In this document: positions 41,629 to 51,429 of the stretch, piece after piece
How the letters are laid out: each line of letters opens with the position of its first letter
Position numbering within the stretch: the first letter of the stretch is position 1
Origin: Tanypteryx hageni
Taxonomy: Eukaryota > Arthropoda > Insecta > Odonata > Petaluridae
Reading direction: 5' to 3'
Assembly: GCA_028673005.1 (NCBI GenBank)
Contig: CM054115.1
Coordinates: 4,881,501 to 4,945,500 of the forward strand
DNA: 64,000 bases
The notes under the pieces: generated by a model
The model's database searches: none
The model's input: only the letters and a program-made list of their open reading frames with translations
Told to the model about the DNA's origin: nothing
Program-made: the position numbers and the translations under genes

Positions 41629-42768
41629 ATGACTTCTACGTCTTCCAAGAAATTCTTTGATCTGAGTAAAGAGGAAGAAATGAAAGACGTAGACTGGACA
41701 ATCTGGCACCTATACGAAAATTATTTGAAGCGTTTGTTGCAAAATGTTCGAAGTCGTACTCTGTTGGAAAGTACCTAACTCTTGACGAAATGCTTCCAGC
41801 ATTCCGCGATAGGTGTCCCTTTAAAGTATACATGCCGAATAAACCAAGCTGATATGGAATAAAAATGTATGCCTTGGTTGATGCTAGAATGAATTATACT
41901 TTGAATTTGGAAATATATGCTTGAAACCAGCCGTCGAAAGTTTAAAAGTAAGCCACAAACCGGACGATGTTGTAGAACAAATGTGCAGGCCTGTGTACAA
42001 TACAGGAAGAAACATCGCTATGAACGACTGGTTAACCAGTTATGCAATAGTGAAAAAAATGATTAAAGACTATAATTTAACTGTTGTAGGAACTGTAAAG
42101 AGGAATAAGGCCGAGATGCCTACTGAATTCACAAATCCTAAAAATCATAATATTTGCACAAGTTTGTTTGTGTTTCAAGAGGACATGACGCTAGTTTCCC
42201 ACATTCCAAAAAAGAATAAGGTTGTTAACCTGTTTTTAAGTATGCAGCACGATGCAAAATTAGTCACAGAAATGGGAGACAACAAAAAACCGGAGATTAT
42301 CACATTCTGCAATGCTACCAAAGGAGTCGTAGATGTGGTGAATGCCAAGTGCGCTGACTACAATGTGTCAAGAAATTCAAGAAAGTGGCCTTGGACTTTT
42401 TTCACTTTGTTGAATATTGGTACCATAAATGCACACATAATATTCAAAGCAAACAACAATTCAGTTGAAGAGCGAAGAATTTTAAAAAAAAATCTTGGTA
42501 AGAATTCATTTTTATTTTTTATTGATATTTCCGGTGGTTAAGGTGTGTGTCAAGGCATTAAGTAGAATTTTTTTCAGGAAAAGGTTTAATTGAAGGATAC
42601 TTAAAGAATATATCGACGAATATGTATTTATCTAAAGATGTGAGGCTGCTTGCTCAAATGTATTCCAGCTACCAACTTCAGCAACATCCACCAGTGCAGC
42701 CAAATAAGAGAGGAAGAAGCATTTATTGTAAATACTCTAAATCAAAGTATTACTGCCAAAAGTGCTGA
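41629..42768 (+). pseudogene. piggyBac-type transposase, internally deleted, with an intron
   Basis: Starts MTSTSSKKFFDLSKEEEMKD at ATG 41629 (acidic N-terminus). It then jumps to LTLDEMLPAFRDRCPFKVYM, PNKPS, YALVDARMNYTLNLEIY, MCRPVYNTGRNIAMNDWLTS, NKAEMPTEF, KKPEIITFCNATKGVVDVV and SRKWPWTFF. Candidates for the DDD catalytic residues are in ALVDARMNY, NDWLTS and GVVDVV. About 200 residues of the usual N-terminal half are missing. Stops at about 41850 and 41922 break it. The C-terminus, after an 80-bp intron, reads GLIEGYLKNIS and ends in a cysteine-rich remnant (IYCKYSKSKYYCQKC). Confidence 0.83.
42498..42577 (+). other. Candidate spliceosomal intron in the piggyBac transposase
   Basis: Begins GTAAGAATTC and ends in a pyrimidine tract TTTTTTTCAG. 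Removing these 80 bases joins the reading frame so that KKNLG continues KGLIEGYLKN, which is the expected piggyBac order. The unspliced frame hits a stop at 42539. Confidence 0.65.
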
Positions 42769-42890
42769 AGTATATCTGACTTAAACATGCATCAATGATG
42801 TGCAGTAATTGTATTGATAACAACTAAATTTCTGTGCAATTTTTTGGAATAAGAAAGCAAGTAGTGAGAAATTAAGAATAGGCACATGGA

Positions 42891-45600
42891 ATGTTAGGAC
42901 TATTAATTCAGGGGGTAAACTAGAGAACTTAAAAAGGGAAATGAGAAAGAATAATGTAGGTGTAGTAGGTCTTAGTGAAGTTCGGTGGGAAGGAGAAGGC
43001 GAGATAAATTCAGACGAATTTAAGATTATTTACTCGGGAGGAGAGAAAAAGGAAAGGGGAGTGGGGATTATAATGAGAAAAGAGATAGCTAAAAGAATTT
43101 GCAATGTAGTGACAGTTAATGATAGATTAATAGCCGTAAAACTTCAGATGGAGCCAGTGGAAATGCCTATAATTCAAGTGTATATGCCAACAATTTAATG
43201 ATGGTGACGACGAAGTAGATGAAATGTATAAACAGATTATGGAGATATTGGAGGAGGAGAGAAAAGGAAGGATCACCACCATAGTAATGGGAGACTGGAA
43301 CAGTGTAGTCGGAGGGGGGCAGGAAGATAACATAGTGGGAAAATATGGACTAGGGAAGAGAAATGAAAAAGGGGAGAAACTTGTAGAATTCTGCCATAGA
43401 AATAGATTGATTGTAACTAATACATGGTTTAAGCATCACCAGCGGAAACTACACATGGAGAAGCCCAGGAGACCAGAGACGATACCAGATAGATTACATA
43501 CTAGTCAATGAAAGATTTAGAAATAGCATTAAAAATGTGAAAACACTACCAGGGGCAGATATCGATTCTGACCGCAACCTTTTGGTGGCAAATACACAAT
43601 GTAGACTGAAGAGCGTTAAGAGAAACATAAGAGTTAACAAGAAATGGAACTTAGAGGAACTCCTTAAAAACAAGGAGGCTATCATGACTGAGCTGGAGGA
43701 AAGGATGGGGGACAGAGCTGAAGAAAATAGGAAGAGTGTAGATGAGGAGTGGAGATACATCCATAGCAACATTAAAGATGTAATGGAAAAGAAGGTAGGA
43801 AAGATAACGGGTGAAAGAAACAAAAAACCCTGGATCACAGCAGCCATGCTGCAAAAAATGGAAGAGCGGAGAAAGTGGAAGAACATAAACACAGAAGAAG
43901 GCCAAAGAAATTACAAGGAGTTAAATAATGCTTTAAGAAGGGAAACAGATAAAGCCAGAGAACAGTGGATAAATGAGAAATGTGAGGAGATTGTCGAGTG
44001 TGAAAGAATTTGTAGAACAGATCTCATGTATAGCAAAACAAGAGAACTATTCAAGAAAAATGCAAGAAAGATAGGACATAAAGGAATCATGAACAAAAGT
44101 GGTAAAATAGTCTTGGAGCCAGAGAATGTAAAGATTGTCTGGAAAGAATACATTGAGGTGCTGTGTGACAAAGAAGGAAAGCCAAGAAATATTGAATTAA
44201 ATGAAAAAGAGAATAAGGAAAAAGACCAGCAAGGACCAAGTATTCTCGAGTCTGAAGTTAAAAGAGCAATTGATGACATGAAAAGAAGGAAGGCTGTTGG
44301 AAGTGATGATATACCAGTGGACGATCTTAAGGTTTTGGGGTCGAAAGCAGTGAAGCAACTCACAAACCTCTTTAACCAAGTATATGATACTGGCATATGG
44401 CCTGAAGATTTTTTAGATGTTGTTATGGTACCACTGGAGAAAAAGAACAATGCAAAAAGTTGTAAGGATTACAGAACTGTTAATTAAATTTCCCATACAG
44501 CTAAAGTTCTAACAAGAATAATAACCAAATGAATTGAAGGTAAAATAGAAAAGGAGCTGCAAGATAATCAGCTTGGTTTCAGAAGAGGAAGAGGGATTAA
44601 AGATAGGATGTATGAGGATGATGATAGAAAGAGCGCTAGAAGTCAATAAAGATATGCATTTTTGTTTTGTAGATTGGGAGAAAGCTTTTGACCTAGTGAA
44701 ATGGGATAAAATGTTGGATATTTTAAATAAAATAGGAATAGATTGGAAAGATAAAAGACTGCTTAAAAACCTTTACTTTGATCAAAAGATTAGAGTCAGG
44801 GTTGAAGGAGAAGAAACAGAAAGTACTTCAATAGGGAGGAGAGTGAGGCAGGAATGTCCTATTTCACCAGCGATATTTAATATTTATGCAGAAACAATAA
44901 CAGAAGAATCGTTGATGGAAGAGAAAGGATTTAAGATATGAGGTGAAAGTATTACCACCATTAAATACGCAGATGATCAGGGCTTAATAGCAGAAGACGA
45001 GAAAGAGCTTCAGAGGATGACAGACAGACTAGTGGAGGTTGGCCAACAATATGGAATGAAGATCAATGCAGAAAAAACGAAAGTCATGGTGGTTTCAAAG
45101 GAACATAAAGAATTAAATATAATGGTAAATTGCCAAAAATTGGAACAAGTAAGTAGTTTCAAATATCTTGGCAGTATTTTAGCGCAGGATGGAAGTAGTA
45201 CTCAGGACATCAGAAGTAGGACTTCAATGGCAAAAGCAGCATTTAACGAGAAGAAGGAGCTTTTCACAAGCAAGAAAGTAATTTTAGAAACAAGGAAGAA
45301 ATTAGCAAAATGCTACATATGGAGCATAGCTCTTTATGCCGCAGAAACGAGGACGGTAAGGAGAAAGGAGAAAATATTTAGAAAGTTTTGAGATGTGGGT
45401 ATGGAGGAGAATGATGAAAGTGAAATGGACAGAGAGGAAGAGAAATGAAGAAGTATTAGAAATGGTGGGAGAAGAAAGGATGCTAATAAAACAATCAGGA
45501 AAAGAAAAGGAAATTGGATAGGGCACATATTGAGAAGACAGTGTTTACAAAGGACGATCTTAGAAGGAAAAATTAGTGGAAGAAGAGGAAGAGGGAGAAA
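42891..45600 (+). pseudogene. RTE endonuclease/reverse transcriptase, inactivated (copy 3)
   Basis: Same domains as copy 2: GTWNVRT near 42888, VMGDWNSVVGG near 43280, SDRNLLVA near 43567, DWEKAFDLVKWDK near 44674 and YADDQ at 44966-44980. It shares with copy 2 the SDH to SDR change, the stop after YRTVN (44486), the stop before IEGKIEKE (44530) and the frameshift before MWVWRR (about 45390). Private lesions include a frameshift near 43193, one near 43457 and a stop at 44939. Confidence 0.88.
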
Positions 45601-45698
45601 AAGAATAGGAATATAAAGCAGGAATATAATACTTATAGAGGTATAAAAGAGGCTTCTAGGGAGAGAGAGAGAGAAAGAGGCAGCGATTCAGTTAAAAC

Positions 45699-45712
45699 CT
45701 GTCTTCAGACAG
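45699..45712 (+). promoter_or_regulatory. 3' hairpin of RTE copy 3
   Basis: Stem CTGTC/GACAG with loop TTCA, followed by AAGCATG and the ATG-type tail. Copy 2 (25883-25898) has the same element with CTGCC-TTCG-GATAG, where the stem is partly broken. Confidence 0.65.
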
Positions 45713-45735
45713 AAGCATGTTGATGATGATGTTTT

Positions 45736-48178
45736 GCATAATTATTTACAATATAAATTCAGTAAACCTGATTTATTTTATCAAAATAGAAGTATTTATC
45801 TAACAATATTTTTCATTTGTGTAAATTTCTTTTAGCAATTTTTCATTTTTTAATACAACTGCATAAAATTCTTTACATGACATATTGTAATTGGTTTTCA
45901 CCAGTAATACTCCCTCAACAGTTTTTAGGTCTAATCTGTTCCTATTCTTTTTCCAAGAGTTGAACATTAAGCTAAATACTCGCTCACTCATTGCATTTGA
46001 GTGAGGCAAAGCAAAAACAAAATTAATAATTTTTTCTATATTAGGTACATCATATGCATTCAAAAATTTTATCCAAATATCTGTGACATTTTTGAGTTCT
46101 TTTGTTTTAGTATTTTTATGGAACGATTTTAACAGGACGTACTCTTCATAGAGTAAATCAATATTGATATTGGAAATTTTAAATAAATCTATAACTCTTA
46201 AGAAAAGATCAAAATGTGCCACTTCATGTAGTTTGAATACATTAAGATACTCATACTCATTATTTTCAAAACTAAATCTTTTATCAATGTACTGAATTAA
46301 AGTTTTCAGAAAATCGTCTGCTCTTTTCTTAAACAAATTTATCTCTACTGGGTTGCAACAAGATTTCAATTTTTGTATAGCAACGAATCCATAAAAATGA
46401 TAATTTAATTTAGAAAGTAGTAGATCGCAAAATTCATAATGTTCTTTTAAATTTTCTAACTTTTCACTATGTGAACTAAATTCATTATATGTTTTTAAAA
46501 TTATACATTCTATATCAACTTCTAAACAGCTTGTAGCTTTTCTTGTTGCATTGTGTAAGACATGGCAAAAACACCCCATATCTATTAAATCCTTATTAAA
46601 TTTCTTAAATTCTGTAAATACACTCTGATTAATACCAAAATTTACATAAGCATTATCACTGCAAAAACTAAAAATGTTCTCGGGATTTAAATTCAGCCCC
46701 TTCAACTTTTGAAGTAAGCAAAGTGAAATATCCTTTGAATTTTCTGACTCAAAGTTTTGTTTGAACTTCTCCACTAGATTTAGAAAAATATCTACACATT
46801 AAGGTAAACATTTTAATGTTCCCTTTATTTGATGAATCTGTTGCAATTGAAAATGAATGATTTTCTTTTAAATTCTCCACAACTTGAGATATGCAGTCTT
46901 TTGCAAAAACATTTGTTATTATTTTAGATATTTTTGTTTACGCGCATGTCAATTGAGAAGCGATTTTTGAATCACTAAATAATGTTTTGAATAATGAACT
47001 CATGCAATCTGATGATCGATAGCTATGTGCATGTTTCACTGTGTGATAGGCTAACGTAGCTTCTGTGGCAACAATCTTTTGTTCTTCAGTCGAAACTAAT
47101 GACGTCGTTGAGGAAATGAAAAATAAATTTAAAGTTTGATTATTACTAGCTAATGCTTTTCCCTTGTTTATGCTTATTACTTAGCATATGCTTTTTAAGG
47201 TCATAAACACCTCCATTTACTAAGGAAAATTCACAATTGCACCATACACATTTCGCTTTACCAGCAGTTCTTCCTTTAATCACCCAGGCGTAAGTTCCCT
47301 GCCACTACTCGTTGAAATAATTCTGATGTTTTCTCTTCTTTTTCTTCTCTTGATTTAACCTCTGTATTTTTTCTTCTTTGGTATCTGATGACAATGAAGA
47401 GGACATTCTGTGAAAACAAGGGTTAATGTAATATTTATAGAATTTATTGTATTAATAAATAACGGGAAGAATAGTATTATTAAAATTAGTACAACAATAA
47501 TTGGCTTCAAACATTACCTGTATCAAAATGATCATAATAAAATCCAATACAATCCAGTTATATAAATAAACAGTTTCTGAAGCACATGCCAGGAACTCTC
47601 AGCTTCACACTTCGCTGCAAAAATCACACTGGCAAGCTTCTCTTATTTCTTTGCTCTAAATTCCTTCTGGAGAATGTATGGTACACTATCTTCTTTTATT
47701 TGCTGCGTATGCCCTCATGATAATACAATGAGATAAAAAATATCTCAAGTAGTGACCGTGGGACCCCTTACTTCCTTCTTGTCGGGCCTGTGACAGGTGC
47801 CGAACATTACAAAGTAAGCATAATATCCTATAACGCTCTATATAAGTAGGATACAAAGTAGTTTTTCGAGTCTTTAAGCTAGCATTTCAACAAAATAGTT
47901 ACCCTCCGCTAATTCTTTCCTCTTATATAATTACCTAAACTTGGTATTATATCATTTGTCACGTTCACATTTTCCTTACTTAGTGGCACTTGCAGTAAAG
48001 GCAATATTCAATAATTATTCGTTTAGTACAGAACACTGAGAAAAGAATTTTATGCCTGAAACACTGAAAAGGGGTATTTTTTATACCCCATTTCAGATTT
48101 TAAAAAGGGGGGATTTTATAAATTTAATTCAGTAAATGGAGCATTATACCCCAAAATGGGGTACGTCTGACCACCCTA
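45736..48178 (-). mobile_element. hAT element hAT-C, one end missing
   Basis: The 5' end on the minus strand starts TAGGGTGGTCAGACGTACCCC at 48178. The transposase remnant lies at 45800-47406. The opposite terminus is not found before the RTE tail at 45735, so it was lost or removed by rearrangement. The right end sits inside a Jockey-like endonuclease remnant. Confidence 0.75.
45800..47406 (-). pseudogene. hAT transposase of hAT-C, inactivated
   Basis: Starts MSSSLSSDTKEEKIQRLNQE at ATG 47406. The BED-type finger is KCVWCNCEFSLVNGGVYDLK followed by KHMLSNKHK, with stops before and after it. The longest open part (45800-46774, 324 residues) carries FCSDNAYVNFG, GCFCHVLHNATRKA and the dimerisation domain FALPHSNAMSERVFSLMFNS with NRNRLDLKTVEGVL. 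Similar hAT proteins end at this point, so the C-terminus is complete. Stops near 46775-46960 separate the halves. Confidence 0.85.
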
Positions 48179-48900
48179 ATAATGGACCAGGCAGCTTTAC
48201 GTCTATTGGGTGCATGATTAATGAAATTAGTGTTAGCTTTAAGTTTTGCTTCATGTAGTTTACTGATATAATATTTATTTAGATCTTTGTACATTTGTTT
48301 AAGATCTTCAGTGATTTATAGGCACAATGTGCATGGATAAATTGATTTCTTAAAAGTTCATTTTCAGAAGTAAACCACTTATTTTTGTGTGTCTTACCAC
48401 ATTTTAGTTGTATTAATTTTAATGGAAATGAATATTGAAATATAGAAATAATTATGTCAAAAAACAATGTGAAATTTAACCCTCATAACAGAGTAAGGAG
48501 GCCCAGTCAATAGATGATAGTAGAAATTTAAAGTTTTCAACACCATGAAGGGTGAGTAGTCTGGAATACTTAGATTTGGAAGAGAATTTTATGGAGAAGT
48601 TATTAACTTTAGTATTTACATTAAATGCAATGGCACAGTGGTCAGAAATTAATGGATCAAAAACTTCTAATTTATACTTTTGTTTATCATAGGTAGTAAT
48701 GATATTGTCAAGACAAGCTGACTTCCTAGTTGGCACACAATTAGCACAGTAAAGATTAAAGGATCAGAAAAGGTTATTCTAATTATGGGGCTATTCTTTG
48801 CTGTATAACGCATATCAACATTAACTACCAATGTAACCTATATTGTTAAAGTTGTGAGTAGAAAATGTATTGAAGAGGTTTAAACAACAATGTATATATA
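48179..48900 (-). pseudogene. Jockey/CR1-like endonuclease fragment
   Basis: The minus strand reads SFNLYCANCVPTRKSACLDN, IITTYDKQKYKLEVFDPLI and SDHCAIAF, which is the C-terminal end of an apurinic-type endonuclease with the SDH box (about 48630-48640). It continues into the linker: KNKWFTSENELLRN and, in a shifted frame, LNKYYISKLHEAKL and RRKAAWSII. Such motifs precede the RT in Jockey- and CR1-like elements. It stops exactly at the hAT-C terminus (48178), so the RT part was displaced. Stops and at least one frameshift are present. Confidence 0.75.
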
Positions 48901-50279
48901 ATTCATTTGGTCAGAGTAGCTATTTGGTCGATTAGGGGCAGAGGGAGAGGGAAGGATGAAGAATAGGAGGGGAAGGTAGTTTCCTTCAGTGCCTAGTTTC
49001 AGATTCATACAACCATTACTTTTTGAACTATTTGTTTACCGACAACATTCATGAGTGCAAGTAGAAGTAATTTTGACATTGCATTAGCGTTCCATTAAAA
49101 TTTAATTAATAGTGAAAAACGCAACCTGATCCTTAATCTTAAACTCCTATTAACTCAGTTACTAAATAGAATTGACTGAAATAATATTTAGTATTCATCA
49201 GAAATTCTATTGGTACAATGTATGAAATAAAAAAAATGAAAACTAATTTTCATTTAACATTTGGAGCTGAAATTCAGAAGAATATCTTTTTTTTTAAATA
49301 CAGCTATGAGGGCAATTCTGGAAAAGCTTGACTTGGCACAAAATTCAAACCTTGGAATCATTAAAAATTTGCCCGGAAATCTCGAATAAGAAATATTTAG
49401 TAAACTCCCTGGAATCAGGAACGAGAATTCCTGGTTCCAAAACTCTAATCCAGACCACCATTGCCCCCAATTAGGCCCCTATCACAAGAGACACTCAATG
49501 TACAGCTACCGAGTGTCTGGCCAACGCAACAGTGGTAGCAACTCCTTAGCGACTCACAGGATTGATGTCATGACTACACAGCTTCCAACTTGCTTCACTC
49601 TCTTCAGTTGCAATAACGATATCATATGAGGATGTTCTTCTGTCATCAATGCTAGAGCTGGAAGAAGTATTAATACCCTACTTTTGTATGAGAAGAGGAA
49701 GAAGAAAAAGAGAAGGAACACAAAACTATGGGCATGTCCTATACTTACATCCAAATTAAAGAATGGATCCCTTTACATGGGCAATGCACAACCCACAGCC
49801 TGAATGTGGGCCTCCACAGATGATTGTGCAGTCCACGGGGACCTATCCCCCCTTATAACAAGAAGTCCAAACCAGGACTAATGCAGGCTGGTTTCCCAAA
49901 GTTGACGTCCCGAATTCATTACTTATATTGACAGGAAATGTTTCAGTATGTGTAAGTCATTCCAAGGAATTCTCATACCATAAATACCACTTGTAGTTAA
50001 TAGTTTATCAATGATGGAGAAAAATTGGAAAACAAATTAAATTACTAAAAGCAGTGTCACAATCACTTCTTCACACTTATCAAATCAAAATCTGCCAAAT
50101 TCCAGCAAATCTCTTTTCCATTTTCCTTGTAATGAAAATGAGCTCAAGCATATTATTCAGAATTTTGGTACTAAGTTTTTTTCTGGCTTCGACAAAATTC
50201 CCAACATTATTATGAAGTAGTCTTACAGTTATATTAACACCCCACTTCTTTTTCTTATTAATGATTCATTAGTAACTGG
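48901..50279. other. Unassigned stretch
   Basis: No gene recognised. It holds AT-rich sequence, a short purine run near 48950 and a glutamate/serine-poor 66-codon minus frame at 49554-49754 without motif. The last part leads into the Jockey-like fragment. Confidence 0.4.
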
Positions 50280-51300
50280 CATTTTTACAGAATTGCTCCA
50301 AGTCTCTAAGGTTATCCCTCTGTACAAGAAAAAAGGAAGAATTAATGATATTAAATCATATCGACCTATCTGTGTGCAAAATCAGTTTGGTGTAGTATTT
50401 GAAAAAGTTTTTATAGCAGATTAATATCATATCTGGACTCTACTAAACAGATATATTTATGATAAATAGATGAGACTCCAATAGCCAAAACAAGGGTTCA
50501 AGGAATAGCCTATTCCTCGAACCCTTGTTTTGGCTACTGGAGTCTCATCTATTTATCATACTACGCCAAAAGTGTTTGAGCGATCTTTGATTAGATATCT
50601 ATATGTCAACATGGCTTTAGGCAAAATAAATCTATTACCACTGCAACCTGTCAAGTAATTTACCATATTCTAACCACTCTTGATAATAAACTGGAAAGTA
50701 TGGCACTGTTTTTTGACTTTTGCTGTCCTTCTGGAAAACTTGACAAAATTGGAATCAGGGGCATACCATACAACTGGATCAAATCATATTTGTCTAACAG
50801 ATCTGTTTTGGGTTCTGTGCTACTCCTTTTGTTTATTAATCACCTTCCCAACAACTTTCACTCAATAATGGGTGTTAAACCTATCCTGTATGCAGACGAC
50901 ACCAACTTGATTCTATCGTCCCCTTCTTTTACTAGGCTACAAGGCAATGGCAAGCTAGTCTATCAACATTAATAATGATTGGTGTAAAAATAATCTTTTA
51001 AACCTGAATGTTGACAAATCTCAATCGATGTATTTTGCTAACATTAATAAAACTCATAAAAGCCTTATAATCGAGTTTAACGGTACAACTATTAATCAGA
51101 TTAATTGTGGTATACACAGTCATGGTACCAGAGGCAGCAATAACCTCCATATCTCATTTGTTTGTACAAGATCAGCTGCTCTGGGTCCTAGACAAATGTC
51201 ATTACAAATACTAAATTAACTGAAAACTGTAAAAAGTATTTCAACTTTTAAAAATAAAGTAAAGGAATTCTTGTTGCACAAAATGTATTACAGAATAGGT
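50280..51300 (+). pseudogene. Jockey-like reverse transcriptase remnant
   Basis: Reads LLQVSKVIPLYKKKGRINDI, KSYRPICVQNQ, then after a 100-bp palindrome QHGFRQNKSITTA, KLDKIGIRGIPYNWIKSYL, SNRSVLGSVLLLLFINHLP and the catalytic LYADDTNLILSS (about 50887-50922). It ends in ISTFKNKVKEFLLHKMYYRIG. Motif order is that of the RT of Jockey/CR1 elements. Several stops, frameshifts and short deletions (for example the missing VDHxxLL part) show decay. Confidence 0.83.
50459..50559. repeat. Near-perfect 100-bp palindrome in the RT remnant
   Basis: Left arm 50459-50508 starts ATGATAAATAGATGAGACTC. The right arm 50509-50559 is its reverse complement with two mismatches and essentially no spacer. It would form a hairpin of about 50 bp. 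It lies between the RT segments FEKVF and FERSL. Confidence 0.93.
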
Positions 51301-51429
51301 ATATGGATGTTGTACAATGATGTCAATGTTTGGCATATATTTATTATTCTAATTGTAATATGTTTGTTAATTTCTTTGTTTCACTAATTCCTCCTGTTTG
51401 ACTTGTCCTATATCTATGTATATCTGGAC

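Larger units (their letters stand above)
37978..42847 (+). mobile_element. piggyBac-like element split by a hAT insertion
   Basis: The left end follows TTAA (37974-37977) and starts CCCTGCAGTGGTAACG with GTTGGGTCTGACA at its inner end. After the hAT-B insertion it resumes GGCCCAACGCCGTC at 41441 and encodes a piggyBac transposase remnant to 42768. TTAA followed by CCC is the diagnostic piggyBac boundary. The right terminus is not found: an RTE begins at 42848 and different sequence follows it. Confidence 0.8.
42848..45735 (+). mobile_element. RTE-clade retrotransposon, 5'-truncated (RTE copy 3)
   Basis: Homology to RTE copy 2 starts at AATAAGAAAGCAAG (42848) and runs to a 3' hairpin (45699-45712) and a GATGATGATG tail near 45733. 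It is inverted relative to copy 2. The 5' truncation and separate tail flank indicate its own retrotransposition. It lacks the SINE present in copy 2. Confidence 0.9.
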
